Below, piece after piece: positions 33,952 to 44,109 of a stretch of DNA of 64,000 nt. Under the pieces are notes generated by a model. The model was not told the origin of the DNA. It ran no database searches and saw only the letters and a program-made list of their open reading frames with translations. The position numbers were made by a program, and so were the translations under genes. The DNA lies in contig NC_058519.1 of the NCBI RefSeq assembly GCF_904849725.1, positions 182,455,703 through 182,519,702 of the forward strand, read 5' to 3'. This DNA is from Hordeum vulgare subsp. vulgare. Its lineage: Eukaryota; Streptophyta; Magnoliopsida; Poales; Poaceae. Position 1 is the stretch's first letter, and each line of letters begins with the position of its first letter.

Positions 33952-34735
33952 ACTCACCCCCACTCAAAAGAATCTCGTCCCGAGATTTGGAAGTCGTCGG
34001 GAATAGTGCGGGATACTCGAGTCGGAGACGATCCTCTCTTTCCCATGTTTCCTCCTTTTCAGAATGATTTGACCATTGAACTTTAAGAAACTTGAGGTTT
34101 CGACGTCGAGTGGTATGCTCAGCTTGATCAAGAATACACAGAGGGTATTCTCGGTATGAAAGGTTATCTTGGAGATCAAGCGTTTCATGGTCCACTTCAC
34201 GGATAGGATCCGAAAAGCAACGCCTGAGTTGCGAGACATGGAATACATCATGAACCTTGGAAAGATGTAGAGGAAGTTCCAATTGGTAGGCAACTTCTCC
34301 TCGTTTGGCAAGAATGCGAAAAGGACTGATATAACGAGGAGCCAACTTGCCCTCGATACCGAATGGATGGGTACCCTTGAAAGGTGTAACCCGAAGGTAA
34401 GCCTTCTCATCAACTTCAAAGGTCACAGCCTTATGATGACGAACATATTGGCTCTTTTGACGAGACTGGGCTGTTTTTAACTTTTCACGAATAATGCGAA
34501 CTTGCTCTTCTACATCCTGGATCATATCCGGACCAAAGAGTTGCCTCTCTCCGGTTTCTGAACAATTAAGAGGTGTTCGACATCTTCGTCCATATAGAAC
34601 TTCAAAAGGAGCTTTTCCCAAGCTTGATTGATAACTATTGTTATAAGAAAATTCGGCGAATGGAAGACACTTCTCCCAATTCATACCGAACGATATAACA
34701 CAAGCTCGAAGCATATCTTCTAGGACTTGATTCAC
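33938..34735 (-). pseudogene. Integrase C-terminal part with chromodomain
   Basis: An open frame of 265 codons on the minus strand. It opens after the catalytic core with the conserved SFGMNWEKCLPFAEFSYNN and GKAPFEVLYGRRCRTPL segments, then the GPY/F region (KLAPRYISPFRIL, GEVAYQLELP, VHDVFHVSQLRR), and ends with a chromodomain (about residues 200-250: LKFLKVQWSNHSEKEETWE, LRLEYPALF). The chromodomain directs integration towards modified histones in chromoviruses. The frame runs through the PPT and its stop (TAG) lies within the LTR at 33940-33938. The N-terminal part is in the next fragment; an in-frame stop (near 34756) and a further stop near 34889 separate them. Confidence 0.85.
33952..33987 (-). 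promoter_or_regulatory. Polypurine tract and adjacent palindrome of the chromovirus
   Basis: The minus strand reads GAGTGGGGGTGAGT next to the LTR (PPT). Beside it is AATCTCG-TCC-CGAGATT (33971-33987), nearly the same palindrome and position as in the gag-only element (19414-19431). The palindrome is also inside the pol frame. Confidence 0.7.
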
Positions 34736-34888
34736 TCTTTCTACTTGACCACTTCATTGAGGATGGAAAGCAGTGCTAAAAGATAAGTGAGTCCCCATGG
34801 CATTCTGAAAACTGTCCCAGAAGAGAGAAGTAAAGATACTTCCACGGTCTGAGTTAATCTCCAGAGGAACACCATGAAGAGACACTAT

Positions 34889-35827
34889 TCAAGAGATATA
34901 TAACTCTGCTAGCTGGCTAGCTGTTATACTCTCACGAACTGGAAGAAAATGAGCTACTTTGGAAAGACGGTCAATGACCACAACGATAGCATTATTTCCT
35001 TTCTTGGTCTTGGGAAATCCGGTGATGAAATCCATACTGACTTTACCCCATTTCCATTCAGGAATAGCTAAAGGTTGAAGGGTGCCAGCAGGCCTTTGAT
35101 GTTCTGGCTTAACTCGATGATAAACGTTGCAGTTAGCAAGGAACTCAGCGATTTCTCTCTTCATCCTAGTCCACCAAAACCTCTGGCGTAGGTCCTGATA
35201 CATCTTAGTACTACCAGGATGAATGGTGAGAGGAGAATCATGAGCCTCTTTAAGGATCAATTCCCACAAATGTTTGCTCTTAGGAACCACTAGATGGTTT
35301 TGAAAGAACACAACACCTTGCTCGTTGATAGAGAAATCCCCAGCGTTTCCGCTAGCAATATTCTCCTTGATCTGGGATATACCCTTATCATATGCCTGCA
35401 CGGCTATGATTTGATCCCTAAGAGTAGGCTTCGCCACCAGGTTAGAAAGGAATCCTTGAGGAACAATGTGAAGATTTAACTTCCGAAATTCCTCATAGAG
35501 ATGTGGTTGACCTTGTTGTAGCATCAGGTTGTTACAATAAGACTTACGACTTAGTGCATCAGCCATAACATTGGCCTTCCCCGGGGTGTAAGTTATCCCT
35601 AAGTCGTAATCCGTGATCAACTCAACCCACCGTCTTTGCCTGATATTCAAATCCGGCTGGGTGAAGATATATTTCAGACTTTGGTGATTAGTGAATATTT
35701 CACAACAATTACCAAGAAGGTAATGTCGCCAGGTTTTAAGAGCATGGACTACTGCTGCAAGCTCAACATCATGTGTGGGATAATTATCCTCATGTGGACG
35801 CAACTGTCGAATTGCGTATGCAATCAC
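34889..35827 (-). pseudogene. RNase H end and integrase N-terminal/core of the chromovirus
   Basis: 312 codons. Residues about 1-100 are RNase H ([17 protein letters not shown], then TNHQSLKYI where D is normal for the catalytic [19 protein letters not shown]). About residues 190-250 form the HHCC zinc-binding domain with [15 protein letters not shown] but CNVYHRVK instead of CxxC, so one Cys is lost. The core starts with [12 protein letters not shown] (first catalytic Asp) and ends before the second. Two active-site losses besides the frame breaks show the copy cannot integrate or degrade RNA. Confidence 0.85.
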
Positions 35828-36097
35828 ATGACGATCCTACATGAGAATGTAACCTAATCCTTGTCGCGAGGCGTCGCAGTAGATAACAAAGTCCTTAGAG
35901 AAATCTGGTGGTAACAACACAGGTGCGGAAGTCAGGCGTCTTTTCAGTTCCTGAAAACTATGCTCACCCTATGGTGTCCACTCGAACTTTTTATCTTTCT
36001 TGAGGAGTTCAGTTAGAGGCTTTGCAACCTTGGAGAAATTCTCGACAAAGCGCCGACAATAGCTCTCTAGACCAAGAAAACTCCTAACTTGCTTAAC
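35828..36097 (-). pseudogene. Broken RT/RNase H connection
   Basis: The minus strand still encodes the thumb/connection and start of RNase H ([34 protein letters not shown]) in the same coding series but with stops in place of Gly/Gln/Trp codons. It links the fragments on both sides. Confidence 0.7.
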
Positions 36098-37477
36098 CTA
36101 TTCAGGTTGAGTCCAATCAAGGACAACTTGAACTCTCTCGGGATTGACAACAATACCCTTACGAGAGATTACGTGGTCTAGATAGGTCACTTCTGGTAAC
36201 CAAAATCCACATTTTTTAAACTTGGCATAAAGGCGATGCTCTCGAAGTTTCATCAATACCAGCCTTAGATGCTCGGCATGTTCTTGTTCGTTCTTCGAGT
36301 AGATGAGAATATTATCGAGGTATACTACGACTAATTTGTCCAAATACTCCATGAAGATTGAATTCATTAAGCGAGAGAAGGTGGTTGGGGCATTGGTTAA
36401 ACCAAAGGACATGATGGTGTACTCGTATAGGCCATAACGAGTAACAAAAGCCGTTTTTGGAATGTCCCCGTTTTTGATCTTGATTTGATGGTAACCCAAC
36501 CTCAAATCCATTTTGGAAAAGATTGAGGATCCAGAGAGTTGATCATACAGGTCGTTGATCCTGGGGAGCGGATACTTGTTCTTTATGGTGACCAGATTAA
36601 CTGGTCTATAATCTACAACCATCCGATCCGTTCCCTCTTTCTTCTTAACGAAGAGGACGGGACAAGCCCACGGAGAAGAGCTAGGATGAATGATTCCTTT
36701 ATTCAAGGCGTCATCTAATTGCTTCTTAAGTTCGGCTAGCTCCAAGGGTGCCATCTTATAAGGTCTTCTGGCTATTGGGACAGTTCCCGGAACAAGGTCT
36801 ACCACAAACTCTACATCTTTGTCAGGTGGAATTCCTGGCAGTACCTCTGGAAAAACATCCGGGAAGTCACGGACTACCGGAATGTCTTGAAGTTCCGGAA
36901 GAGGGTTGGCATTGAGGGAATAGAGTTGGCACTTGGCAACTCGAGTAGAGACATTGACTATCTCACCAGAGGGATGAGTAAGCTGAACATTTCTAGAATG
37001 AGTATCAATCTTGGCATAATGAGTTGACATCCAATCCATACCCAAGATGATATTGATATCCGAAGATTTCAGGGCTATCAAAGATGCTAGAAAAACTAGC
37101 CTGACTACTAGAATTTCATTGTCATGGGTTCTCCTGGAGGTTTGCCACTTACTACCAGGGGTTTGGACAACCAATGGGATTGGCATATCACAGAAAGACA
37201 TGTTATGCAACTGTGCATAACTTTCTGAAATGAAGGAATGAGATGACCCAGTGTCAAAAAGAACAGACGCTGGGTGATGATTGACAAGGAGCATACCCAG
37301 AATGACGTCGGGATCCTCTGCAGCTTCTTCTGCTGAAACATAGTTCACACGGCCACGTGCAGGAGTTGGCTTCACATAGTAAGCTTTGCCCGACTTGCCT
37401 TGCCCAACGGACTTTCTGGTTGCTTGGCACGCATATTCTGAGGACACTCTCGGGAATAGGACCCCGGTTCTCCACAC
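36098..37477 (-). pseudogene. Protease and reverse transcriptase of the chromovirus
   Basis: 459 codons. The aspartic protease (about residues 75-170) has an intact [13 protein letters not shown] active site. RT begins about residue 235 ([18 protein letters not shown]) and includes [20 protein letters not shown] and [13 protein letters not shown]. The catalytic box reads [11 protein letters not shown]: the second Asp of YLDD is Asn (GAT AAT codons near 36322), which should abolish polymerisation. The frame overlaps gag by about 105 bases in another frame; related elements normally read through, so I infer a one-base indel. The fragment stops at 36098 where RNase H continues. Confidence 0.88.
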
Positions 37478-38427
37478 TTGTAACAGATCACCTGATTGGC
37501 ACGTGGTGCAGCATTGCTAGTTGGACCACCATAGGTTTTTGCTGGAGGGTTGGTCTTATTCGCCTGAGGCGCCACATAGGATGGCCTCGGAGTGTATCTT
37601 GGCGGCAGAGAACTATTTGGAACCCACAGCCTGCGTTTCGGGAACGCGGAACCAGATGACGAGCCAGAGTCACGGGAGTGCTTCTTTGTGGCTTCATAGT
37701 CCGTATGACCAGCCTCGACACTGATCGCCTTGTTGACAAGAGCTTGAAATCTTGGACATTCGTGGAGGTGCAAATCACGACGAAGTTCAGGGCTCAGACC
37801 CTTACGAAATCTTACTTGCTTCTTGGCGTCAGTTGACACCTCCTCAGTTGCATAGCGGGCGAGGTTACCGAACTCGCGGCTATAGGCATCCACGGTCAAT
37901 TTTCCCTGGGTGAATGCACATAACTCTTCTCTCTTTCTGTGCATCAGGCCCTCTGGAATATGATGCAGACGGAAGGCTGCACTAAAGTCTGCCCATGTGG
38001 CTACTGGTTTAGCAGGACGCATAGCTTCAAAGTTCTCCCACCACAGATTGGCGGGTCCTTCCAGAAAGTATGCCGTAAAGCTCACCTTGTCGGCCTCGGA
38101 AACATTTGCACAGCGGATCTTGTGTAATATACTGCACAACCAATCATTAGCGTCGAGGGGATCGACAGAGTGATGGAACTTCGGAGGATTCAGCTTCACA
38201 AAGTCATTGAGGGACACTGCACCATTCCTAGGCTGACAAGCCGTATTTTTCTCAATACGCTCTAGAAGACGGTTGGTCTCCCTTTTATTTCTCTCTGCCT
38301 CAAGCATAACTTCTGCGAGAGAGGGCGGGTGAGGCAGTTCCTCCTGCGATGCTTGACTACCCTCTCCTTGCTCATGACCAGGGGCACGGTTCAACCTGGT
38401 GAACATCATCCTGACAAGCAAACTCAC
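37372..38427 (-). CDS. gag: Gag of the chromovirus
   Basis: 351 codons, uninterrupted until the end. It has an acidic/helical N-terminus, a capsid (retrotrans_gag) region at about residues 75-215 ([49 protein letters not shown]), a basic Pro/Ser linker and a C-terminal knuckle [14 protein letters not shown] in which the zinc-binding His is Ser. The frame shifts out shortly after the knuckle, so the natural junction with protease is lost. The first ATG (38427) or [10 protein letters not shown] (38403) could be the start. Gag forms the virus-like particle and binds RNA. Confidence 0.8.
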   Translation of the reverse strand: MSLLVRMMFTRLNRAPGHEQGEGSQASQEELPHPPSLAEVMLEAERNKRETNRLLERIEKNTACQPRNGAVSLNDFVKLNPPKFHHSVDPLDANDWLCSILHKIRCANVSEADKVSFTAYFLEGPANLWWENFEAMRPAKPVATWADFSAAFRLHHIPEGLMHRKREELCAFTQGKLTVDAYSREFGNLARYATEEVSTDAKKQVRFRKGLSPELRRDLHLHECPRFQALVNKAISVEAGHTDYEATKKHSRDSGSSSGSAFPKRRLWVPNSSLPPRYTPRPSYVAPQANKTNPPAKTYGGPTSNAAPRANQVICYKCGEPGSYSRECPQNMRAKQPESPLGKASRAKLTM

Positions 38428-39018
38428 AGCTTAGACCAATATCAACATCAATCCTAACTATGGATTAAGAATGCACTGAACACATCGAATGCGGAAATGA
38501 ACATCTGAACAACATGGTAACAAGCAACTGCTATATGTACACCATGGTTCATACAAACCATTACATAGTTCAGTACAACCTTAACCGAAGAGCAAACTAC
38601 TGAAAACATGAAACTACTCATCGGAGGCTTTCCAAGCTTCCTATACATTATTTATCTATGCCTCCGGAATTCATCTCATGACACAAGCATACTCCACAAG
38701 TCACACATGACTGTGGAAGTATGACTACTACGATACTATCCTTCCACTCACGGGTTCAGGCATCCGCATAGAACATCTCATAAAGGTTGCCTCCATGGCC
38801 TGGAAGCTCAACCCGCGGATCAGGAAATACTCGAGCCTGAGACCCCTCGGATCCGTAAGGACATGGATCTGGCCTTGGTCCCGGACTGGTGGTAGTAGAG
38901 GTCCCCGAAGAGGGGTGACTCCTCCTATAGCAGGCCAGTCAACATGACCCGGAAGATGGGTCCTAACAGGGTTCAGCATCTCCATATCTCCATACCCTGT
39001 CTAGACTACAAGTGCCAG
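38428..39018 (-). other. Leader region between extra ORF and gag
   Basis: A short frame (38985-38728) is rich in Pro/Arg/Gly; it may be the C-terminal end of the leader ORF in another frame (RGPLLPPVRDQ, DPRGLRLEY). The rest is A/T-rich without an ORF. Confidence 0.4.
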
Positions 39019-39529
39019 CTATGTCAAAGCCGTCCACAGACGGGCACGTGTAGCATAGAGCTCCATACGAAGGGCACGACCATCCCTGTCTCTATTCTCT
39101 AGCATCTCAGCAGTGGACTGCAACAGCGGATCCTCCATAGAGGAATCAAAGTAGACCACACTGAGGTATCCTTCTTCTCCTGGCTGAGAGGCAGGAATAT
39201 AGCAGAACTCTGAATTCTGCAGCAGTGCATGTCTAGCCCTGATGATGGTTAGCATTGAATAGGCAACATCTTTTACTGCCATGTTAACAGTGACCCCCCA
39301 ATCCATAAGACCAATGGATCAACTCCTTAGCTCCAGGGTAATTTGGGAATACCCTAACTGTGCAGAGGTCCTGAATCTGATTAAAATCCCGGTATTGCTC
39401 CTCCACTGTGTACTCTGGGTACCAGCGGTAACCGGATACTGACATCATCCTAACTAGCATGGCCGTATGACCCGGCACATCAATGCACCTAGTCAGATGG
39501 ACCACCTGACGAGAAGGACGGCCAGACAT
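39019..39529 (-). pseudogene. Leader ORF upstream of gag, unknown conserved protein, one frameshift
   Basis: ORFs 39529-39284 and 39306-39019 overlap in different frames and form one protein of about 165 residues. It starts MSGRPSRQVV and has a Trp/Tyr-rich segment (GYRWYPEYTVEEQYRDF), a CTVRVFPNYPGAKELIHWSYG segment, then VNMAVKDVAYSMLTIIR, FCYIPASQPGEEGYLSVVYF, and a helical end (LRMELYATRARLWTAL). I recall similar proteins of unknown function in grass repeat DNA. Position between PBS and gag is unusual for a gypsy element. The nested gag-only element has a protein with a similar plan in 3' position. Function unknown. Confidence 0.55.
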
Positions 39530-39955
39530 CTGAAAATAGAGAGTAATGCAAAAGCATTAGAGCTCTGAAGACAAAATTGGGCAGCATAACGGGTGTAAAT
39601 GCTCAAAAACAATTTTTAGACAACCCATAAAAATAGGATAGCGTAACCACTCAACTACCAAGTACAATTGCATGGTCATCGATACTTACTTTCTTTTCCT
39701 TGAATAAAGAGAAACTCGAAGTAACTATCAACTCGTTGTCCTATAATCTATCGATCAGAAACACGAGCCTAAGAGAAAGATAAGTAACCTAGTCCTTAAT
39801 CCCCGTAGAAAAGATGAGGATGACCAGAATAGAGTAACTTGAGAAGAGAAACAACAGTCTCACGTTCCCTTCCACAAACAATTCACTTATATATAACTAA
39901 AACAATTCTAGACTCAACTTCGACTAGTTTGGCTTAGTAATCCTACAGTCAGTCA
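39530..39955 (-). other. 5' leader of the chromovirus
   Basis: No ORF. It should hold the start of the genomic RNA packaging region. Confidence 0.4.
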
Positions 39956-39968
39956 GACTGTGATACCA
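39956..39968 (-). promoter_or_regulatory. Primer-binding site, tRNA-Met-like
   Basis: The minus strand reads TGGTATCACAGTC four bases from the LTR end. The first eight bases match initiator tRNA-Met; the rest deviates (CAGTC for GAGCC), so the assignment is tentative. Confidence 0.6.
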
Positions 39969-39972
39969 ACGC

Positions 39973-40037
39973 TGTCGGGACCCCGATCCTAAGCCATAGG
40001 AATCCAGCCTGTAACACATCGCATCTCTTTGCGGTAT
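39973..40037 (-). repeat. Right (5') LTR of the chromovirus, segment 1
   Basis: TGTCGGGACCCCGATCC onward, identical in order to the start of the left LTR, ending GGTAT at 40033-40037 where the first Athila-like element was inserted. Confidence 0.9.
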
Positions 40038-41530
40038 TGATACATCCATTTTGCATCATGCTTTCATGTTGATATTTATTGCTTTTTGGGCTGTTATATT
40101 ACTTGTGGTACCATATTTATGCCTTTTCTCTATTATTTTGCAAGGTTTATTTGAAGAGGAAGAATTCAGGCAGCTGGAATTCTGGACTGGAAAAGGTGCA
40201 AATCCTAGTCCACTCTTCTACACATGTCCAAATGCCCTGAAAATTTACGTGGATGTTTTCTGGAATATATAAAAAATACTGGTAGAAAGAACTACCGGAG
40301 GGGGGCCACCAGGGCTCCACAAGCTTGCCCACCGCCACCACCCCCTGGTGACGCAGGGCAGGCTTGTGTGCTGCCTGACGGCCCACTAGCCCCCCTCTTT
40401 TGCTATATGAAGCGTCCTCGTCTGGAAAAATCAAGAGGGAGCTTTTTCATGGTTTCACGGCCGCCACGAGGCGGAACTTGAGCAAATCCAATCTGGAGGT
40501 CCGGCAGGACGATCCTACCGGGGAAACTTCCCTCCAGAAGGGGGAATCGTCGCCATTATCATCACCAACACTGCTCTCGTCGGAGGGGAGGCATCTTCAT
40601 CAACATATTCATTAGCACCATCTCCTCTTCAATCCCTAGTTCATCTCTTGTAACCAATCTTCGTCTCGCGACTCCGATTGGTACTTGTAAGGTTGCTAGT
40701 TGGATTACTTGGTGGAAGAGTTTATGTTCATATCCTTGATGCTATTCATTACACCTCTGGTCATGATTATGATTATGTCTTGTGAGTAGTTACTTTTGTT
40801 CCTGAGGACATGGGATAAGTCATGCTGATAATAGTCATGTGAATTTGATATTCGTTTGGTATTTTGATATGCTTTATGTTGTCTTTTCCTCTAGTGGTGT
40901 TATGTGAACGTCGACTACGTAACACTTCACCATATTTGGGCCTAGAGGAAGGCATTGGGAAGTAGTAAGTAGATGATGGGTTGCTGGAGTGCTAGAATCT
41001 TAAACCCCAGTCTATGCGTTGCATCGTGAGGGGCTGATTTGGATCCACTAGTTTAATGCTATGGTTAGACTTTGTCTTAATTCTTTTTTGTAGTTGCGGA
41101 TGCTTGCGAGAGAGGTTAATCATAAGTGGGATGCTTGTCCAACTAAGGGCAGTACCCAAGCGCCGGTCCACCCACATATCAAACTATCAATGTAACGAAC
41201 GCGAATCATATGAACATGATGAAACTAGCATGACAGAAATTCCCGTGAGTCCTCGGGAGCGTTTTTCGTCCTATAAGACTTTGTTCAGGCTTGTCCCTTG
41301 CTACAAAAGGGATTGGGCCACTTTCTGCACCGTTGCTACTACTTGTTACTTGTCACTCTTTGCTTGCTACATTTCACCTCGCTAGACAATCACTTGTTAC
41401 CGCTACTTTCAGAGCTTGCAGTTATTACCTTGCTAAAACCCGCTTATCAGAGCCTTTTGCTCCTCGTTGGGTTCGACACTCTTACTTATCAAAAGGACTA
41501 CGATTGGTCCCCTATACTTGTGGGTCATAA
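40038..41530 (+). repeat. 5' LTR, 1493 bp
   Basis: Starts TGATACATCC. The U3 holds the leader block, the GC-rich inverted repeat (40318-40368) and a TATA-like CTATATGA at 40403-40410. It lacks about 32 bases present in the 3' LTR, lost between two GCTAGT repeats (near 40693). Confidence 0.88.
40318..40368 (+). promoter_or_regulatory. GC-rich inverted repeat in U3, 5' LTR
   Basis: CACAAGCTTGCCC and GCAGGCTTGTG pair around CCACCACCCCCTGGTG. The stem sits about 35 bases upstream of the TATA-like box. The same structure occurs at 48884, 46477, 53456, 57108 and 61202. Confidence 0.7.
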
Positions 41531-41541
41531 AGACTCTTTTC

Positions 41542-41559
41542 TGGCGCCGTTGCCAGGGA
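41542..41559 (+). promoter_or_regulatory. Primer-binding site, tRNA-Asp type
   Basis: TGGCGCCGTTGCCAGGGA matches the complement of the 3' end of plant tRNA-Asp with one mismatch. It lies 11 bases after the LTR. This PBS is typical of Athila. Confidence 0.88.
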
Positions 41560-41636
41560 GTGAAGCGCCTTTGGTAAGTGGGAATTGGTAAGGAAACATT
41601 TTTATACTGTGCTGAAATTTATTGTGACTTGTCACT

Positions 41637-42281
41637 ATGGAAACTCTTCCTTTGAGGAGTTTGTTCGGGGTACCTTCACCACGAATGGAAGCACGAGGAG
41701 TTTCTCCTCAACCTGAGGTACCTACTTAAAATATCCTTTATGAAATTCCTTTGGGTATACTTGAAAAACTGCTGGCTAATCCTTTCACAGGAGATGGATC
41801 TTCACATCCAGACTTGCATCTAATCTATGTAGATGAAGTTTGTGGTTTATTTAAGATTGTAGGTTTGCCCGAGGATGAGGTAAAGAAGAAAGTCTTTCCT
41901 TTATCTTTGAAGTATAAGGCGTTGCCATGGTATAGTCTATGTGATGATACTGGATCATGGGGCTACAATCTGTTGAAATTGGAATTTCATCAAAAGTTCT
42001 ATCCTATGCATTTAGTACATCGTGATCGGAACTTTATTTACAACTTTTGGGCTTGTGACAGGGAAAGTATAGCTCAATCTTGGGGGAGGCTTAAATCAAT
42101 GCTATATTCATGCCCCAATCATGAACTCTCGAGAGAAATCATCACTCAAAACTTTTATGCTCTGCTTTCTCATGAAGATCGTACCATGCTTGACACTTCT
42201 TGTGCGGGTTCTTTTATGAAGAAGGATATTGATCACAAGTGGAATTTATTGGAGAGAATCAAACGCAACTCTGAAGATTGA
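41637..42281 (+). pseudogene. gag: Gag of the plus Athila-like element
   Basis: The ATG at 41637 (METLPLRSLFG) is in the same frame as 41751-42281 but separated by a TAA at about 41727. The main part (from 41751) has the Athila Gag capsid wording: a KKKVFPLSLKYKALPWYSL region, LEFHQKFYP, RDRNFIYNFW, SIAQSWGRLKSMLYSCPNH. No zinc knuckle is visible, usual for this lineage. The frame stops at 42281 (NSED-stop) and coding continues one frame over from 42229, so a frameshift joins it to the protease part. Confidence 0.8.
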
Positions 42282-43563
42282 GCTGGAGGAAGGTAAGGAA
42301 TCAGGTATGAATTTCCAGTTTAATTGCGTTAAATCTTTTGTTGAGACAAACACTTCTAGAGATTTTAGCGCTAAGTATGGACTTGACTCTGAGATAGTAG
42401 CTTCTCTATGTGAATCTTTTGCTGCTCATGTTGTTCGTCCCAAAGAGAAGTGGTTTAAATATCATCCTCTTGTAGAAAGCAACATAGCCAAAACCAATAT
42501 AGTTGAGGAGAAAATCATAGCTTTTAGTGATCCAGTTGTTCCTTGTGCTTACACTGAGAAACCACCATACCCTGCTAGGATAAAGGATTATTCTAAAGTT
42601 CCAACTGTGATACGTAGGGGTTACATTAGACCACTTGCACCCCCTGAGGATATTAGAGTTGAACCTAGTGTTGCTATTATCAAATATCCCTTAGCCGAAG
42701 ACATAGATGGGTATGTTATCAAATTCGGTGAGGACTCCGCTAGAATTGCTAAACCTCATGTGAAAGACAAGCACGGACCTGTAGTTGGCCTGCCCGTTGT
42801 TTCTATCAAGATAGGAGATCACTATTACCATGGTTTATGTGAAAAGGGAGCTAGTGTTAGTGCAATACCCCGTTCTCTATATGATGAAATCAAAGATGAG
42901 ATTGCACCTGTTGAGTTAGAACCCATTGATGTCACAATTACGCTAGCTAATAGAGACACTATCTGGCCTCTGGGAATTGTGAGAGACGTAGAAGTCCTGT
43001 GTGGTAAGACGAAGTATCCTACTGATTTCCTCGTCCTTGGTACTGGACAAGATAGCTTTTGTCCCATCATATTCGGTAGACCCTTTCTCAACACTGTCAA
43101 TGCTCACATTGATTGCAGTAAGCAGACTGTCATAGTAAGTTTCGAGGGTGTGTCTCATGAATTTAACTTATCCAAGTTTGGAAGACAAACCCATGAAAGA
43201 GAGTCGTCTGGTAGGGATGAAATCATTGCTCTTGCCTCTATTTCCGTGCCTCCTATGGATCCTTTAGAGCAATATCTTCTTGAGCATGAAAATGATATGC
43301 ATATGGAGGAGAGAGATGAGATAGATAAAATTGTCTTAGAACAATATCCTATTCTCAAGAATAATTTGCCTGTTGAACTGCTTGGGGATCCTCCCCCACC
43401 AAAGGGTGATCCTATGTTTGAGCTTAAACTGTTGCCTGGTACTCTTAAGTATGCCTATCTTGATGGGAAGGAGATATATCCTGTCATTATTAGTGCTCTC
43501 CTCTCAGAGCGCCAAGAGAAGAAGTTACTGAAAACTCTGAGGAAGCACCGCGCTGCTATTTGA
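42229..43563 (+). pseudogene. Gag linker and aspartic protease region
   Basis: 444 codons. After the Gag linker, a protease-like domain begins about residue 185 (VVSIKIGDHYYHGLCEKGASVSAIPRSLYDEI). The active site should read C-D-x-G-A-S; here it is C-E-K-G-A-S, so the catalytic Asp is lost by GAT to GAA. ILGRPFLNT-like IIFGRPFLNTVNAH follows (about residue 285). The C-terminal part (EDPPPPKGDPMFELKLLP-type) leads into RT. Premature TGA at 43561 interrupts the frame, which continues unchanged in 43564-44109. Confidence 0.8.
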
Positions 43564-44109
43564 TATACTCTTTGTGATCTTAAGGGTATTAGTCCTACTC
43601 TATGTCAGCACAAGATTAAAACCGATCCTCACTTTAAACCAGTTGCTGATCATCAAAGGAGATTAAATCCTAAGATGAAAGAGGTCATTAGAAAAGAAAT
43701 ATTAAAGCTTTTGGAGGCAGGAATCATTTATCCTGTTGCTCATAGTGATTGGGTAAGTCCAGTACATTGCGTACCTAAGAAGGGAGGTATCACCGTCGTT
43801 CCTAATGATAAGGATGAACTAATCCCACAAAGGATTATTACCAGCTATAGAATGGTGATAGACTTCCGGAAACTGAACAAGGCAACCAGGAAAGATCATT
43901 ATCCTTTGCCGTTCATCGACCAAATGCTAGAAAGGATATCAAAACACACACACTTCTGCTTTCTAGACGGTTATTCAGGTTTCTCGCAAATACCTGTTGC
44001 ACAATCTGATCAAGAGAAAACCACTTTCACCTGCCCTTCGGTACCTTTGCCTATGGACGTATGCCTTTTGGCTTATGTAATGCACCTTCCACCTTCCAAA
44101 GATGTATGA
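43564..44109 (+). pseudogene. RT fingers/palm part
   Basis: Same frame as the protease after a TGA. It has the RT start (KTDPHFKPVADHQRRLNP, EAGIIYPVAHSDWVSPVHCVPKKGG), YRMVIDFRKLNKATRKDHYPLPFID and FCFLDGYSGFSQIPV (catalytic Asp in FLD). Near 44035 a frameshift moves the coding into the 44061-46067 frame. Confidence 0.85.

Noticed and set aside
41056..41591. Leu/Cys-rich ORFs near the end of the 5' LTR (also 49843-50256)
   Set aside because: Open frames in the R/U5 part of both LTRs, differing in length between copies; no domain.
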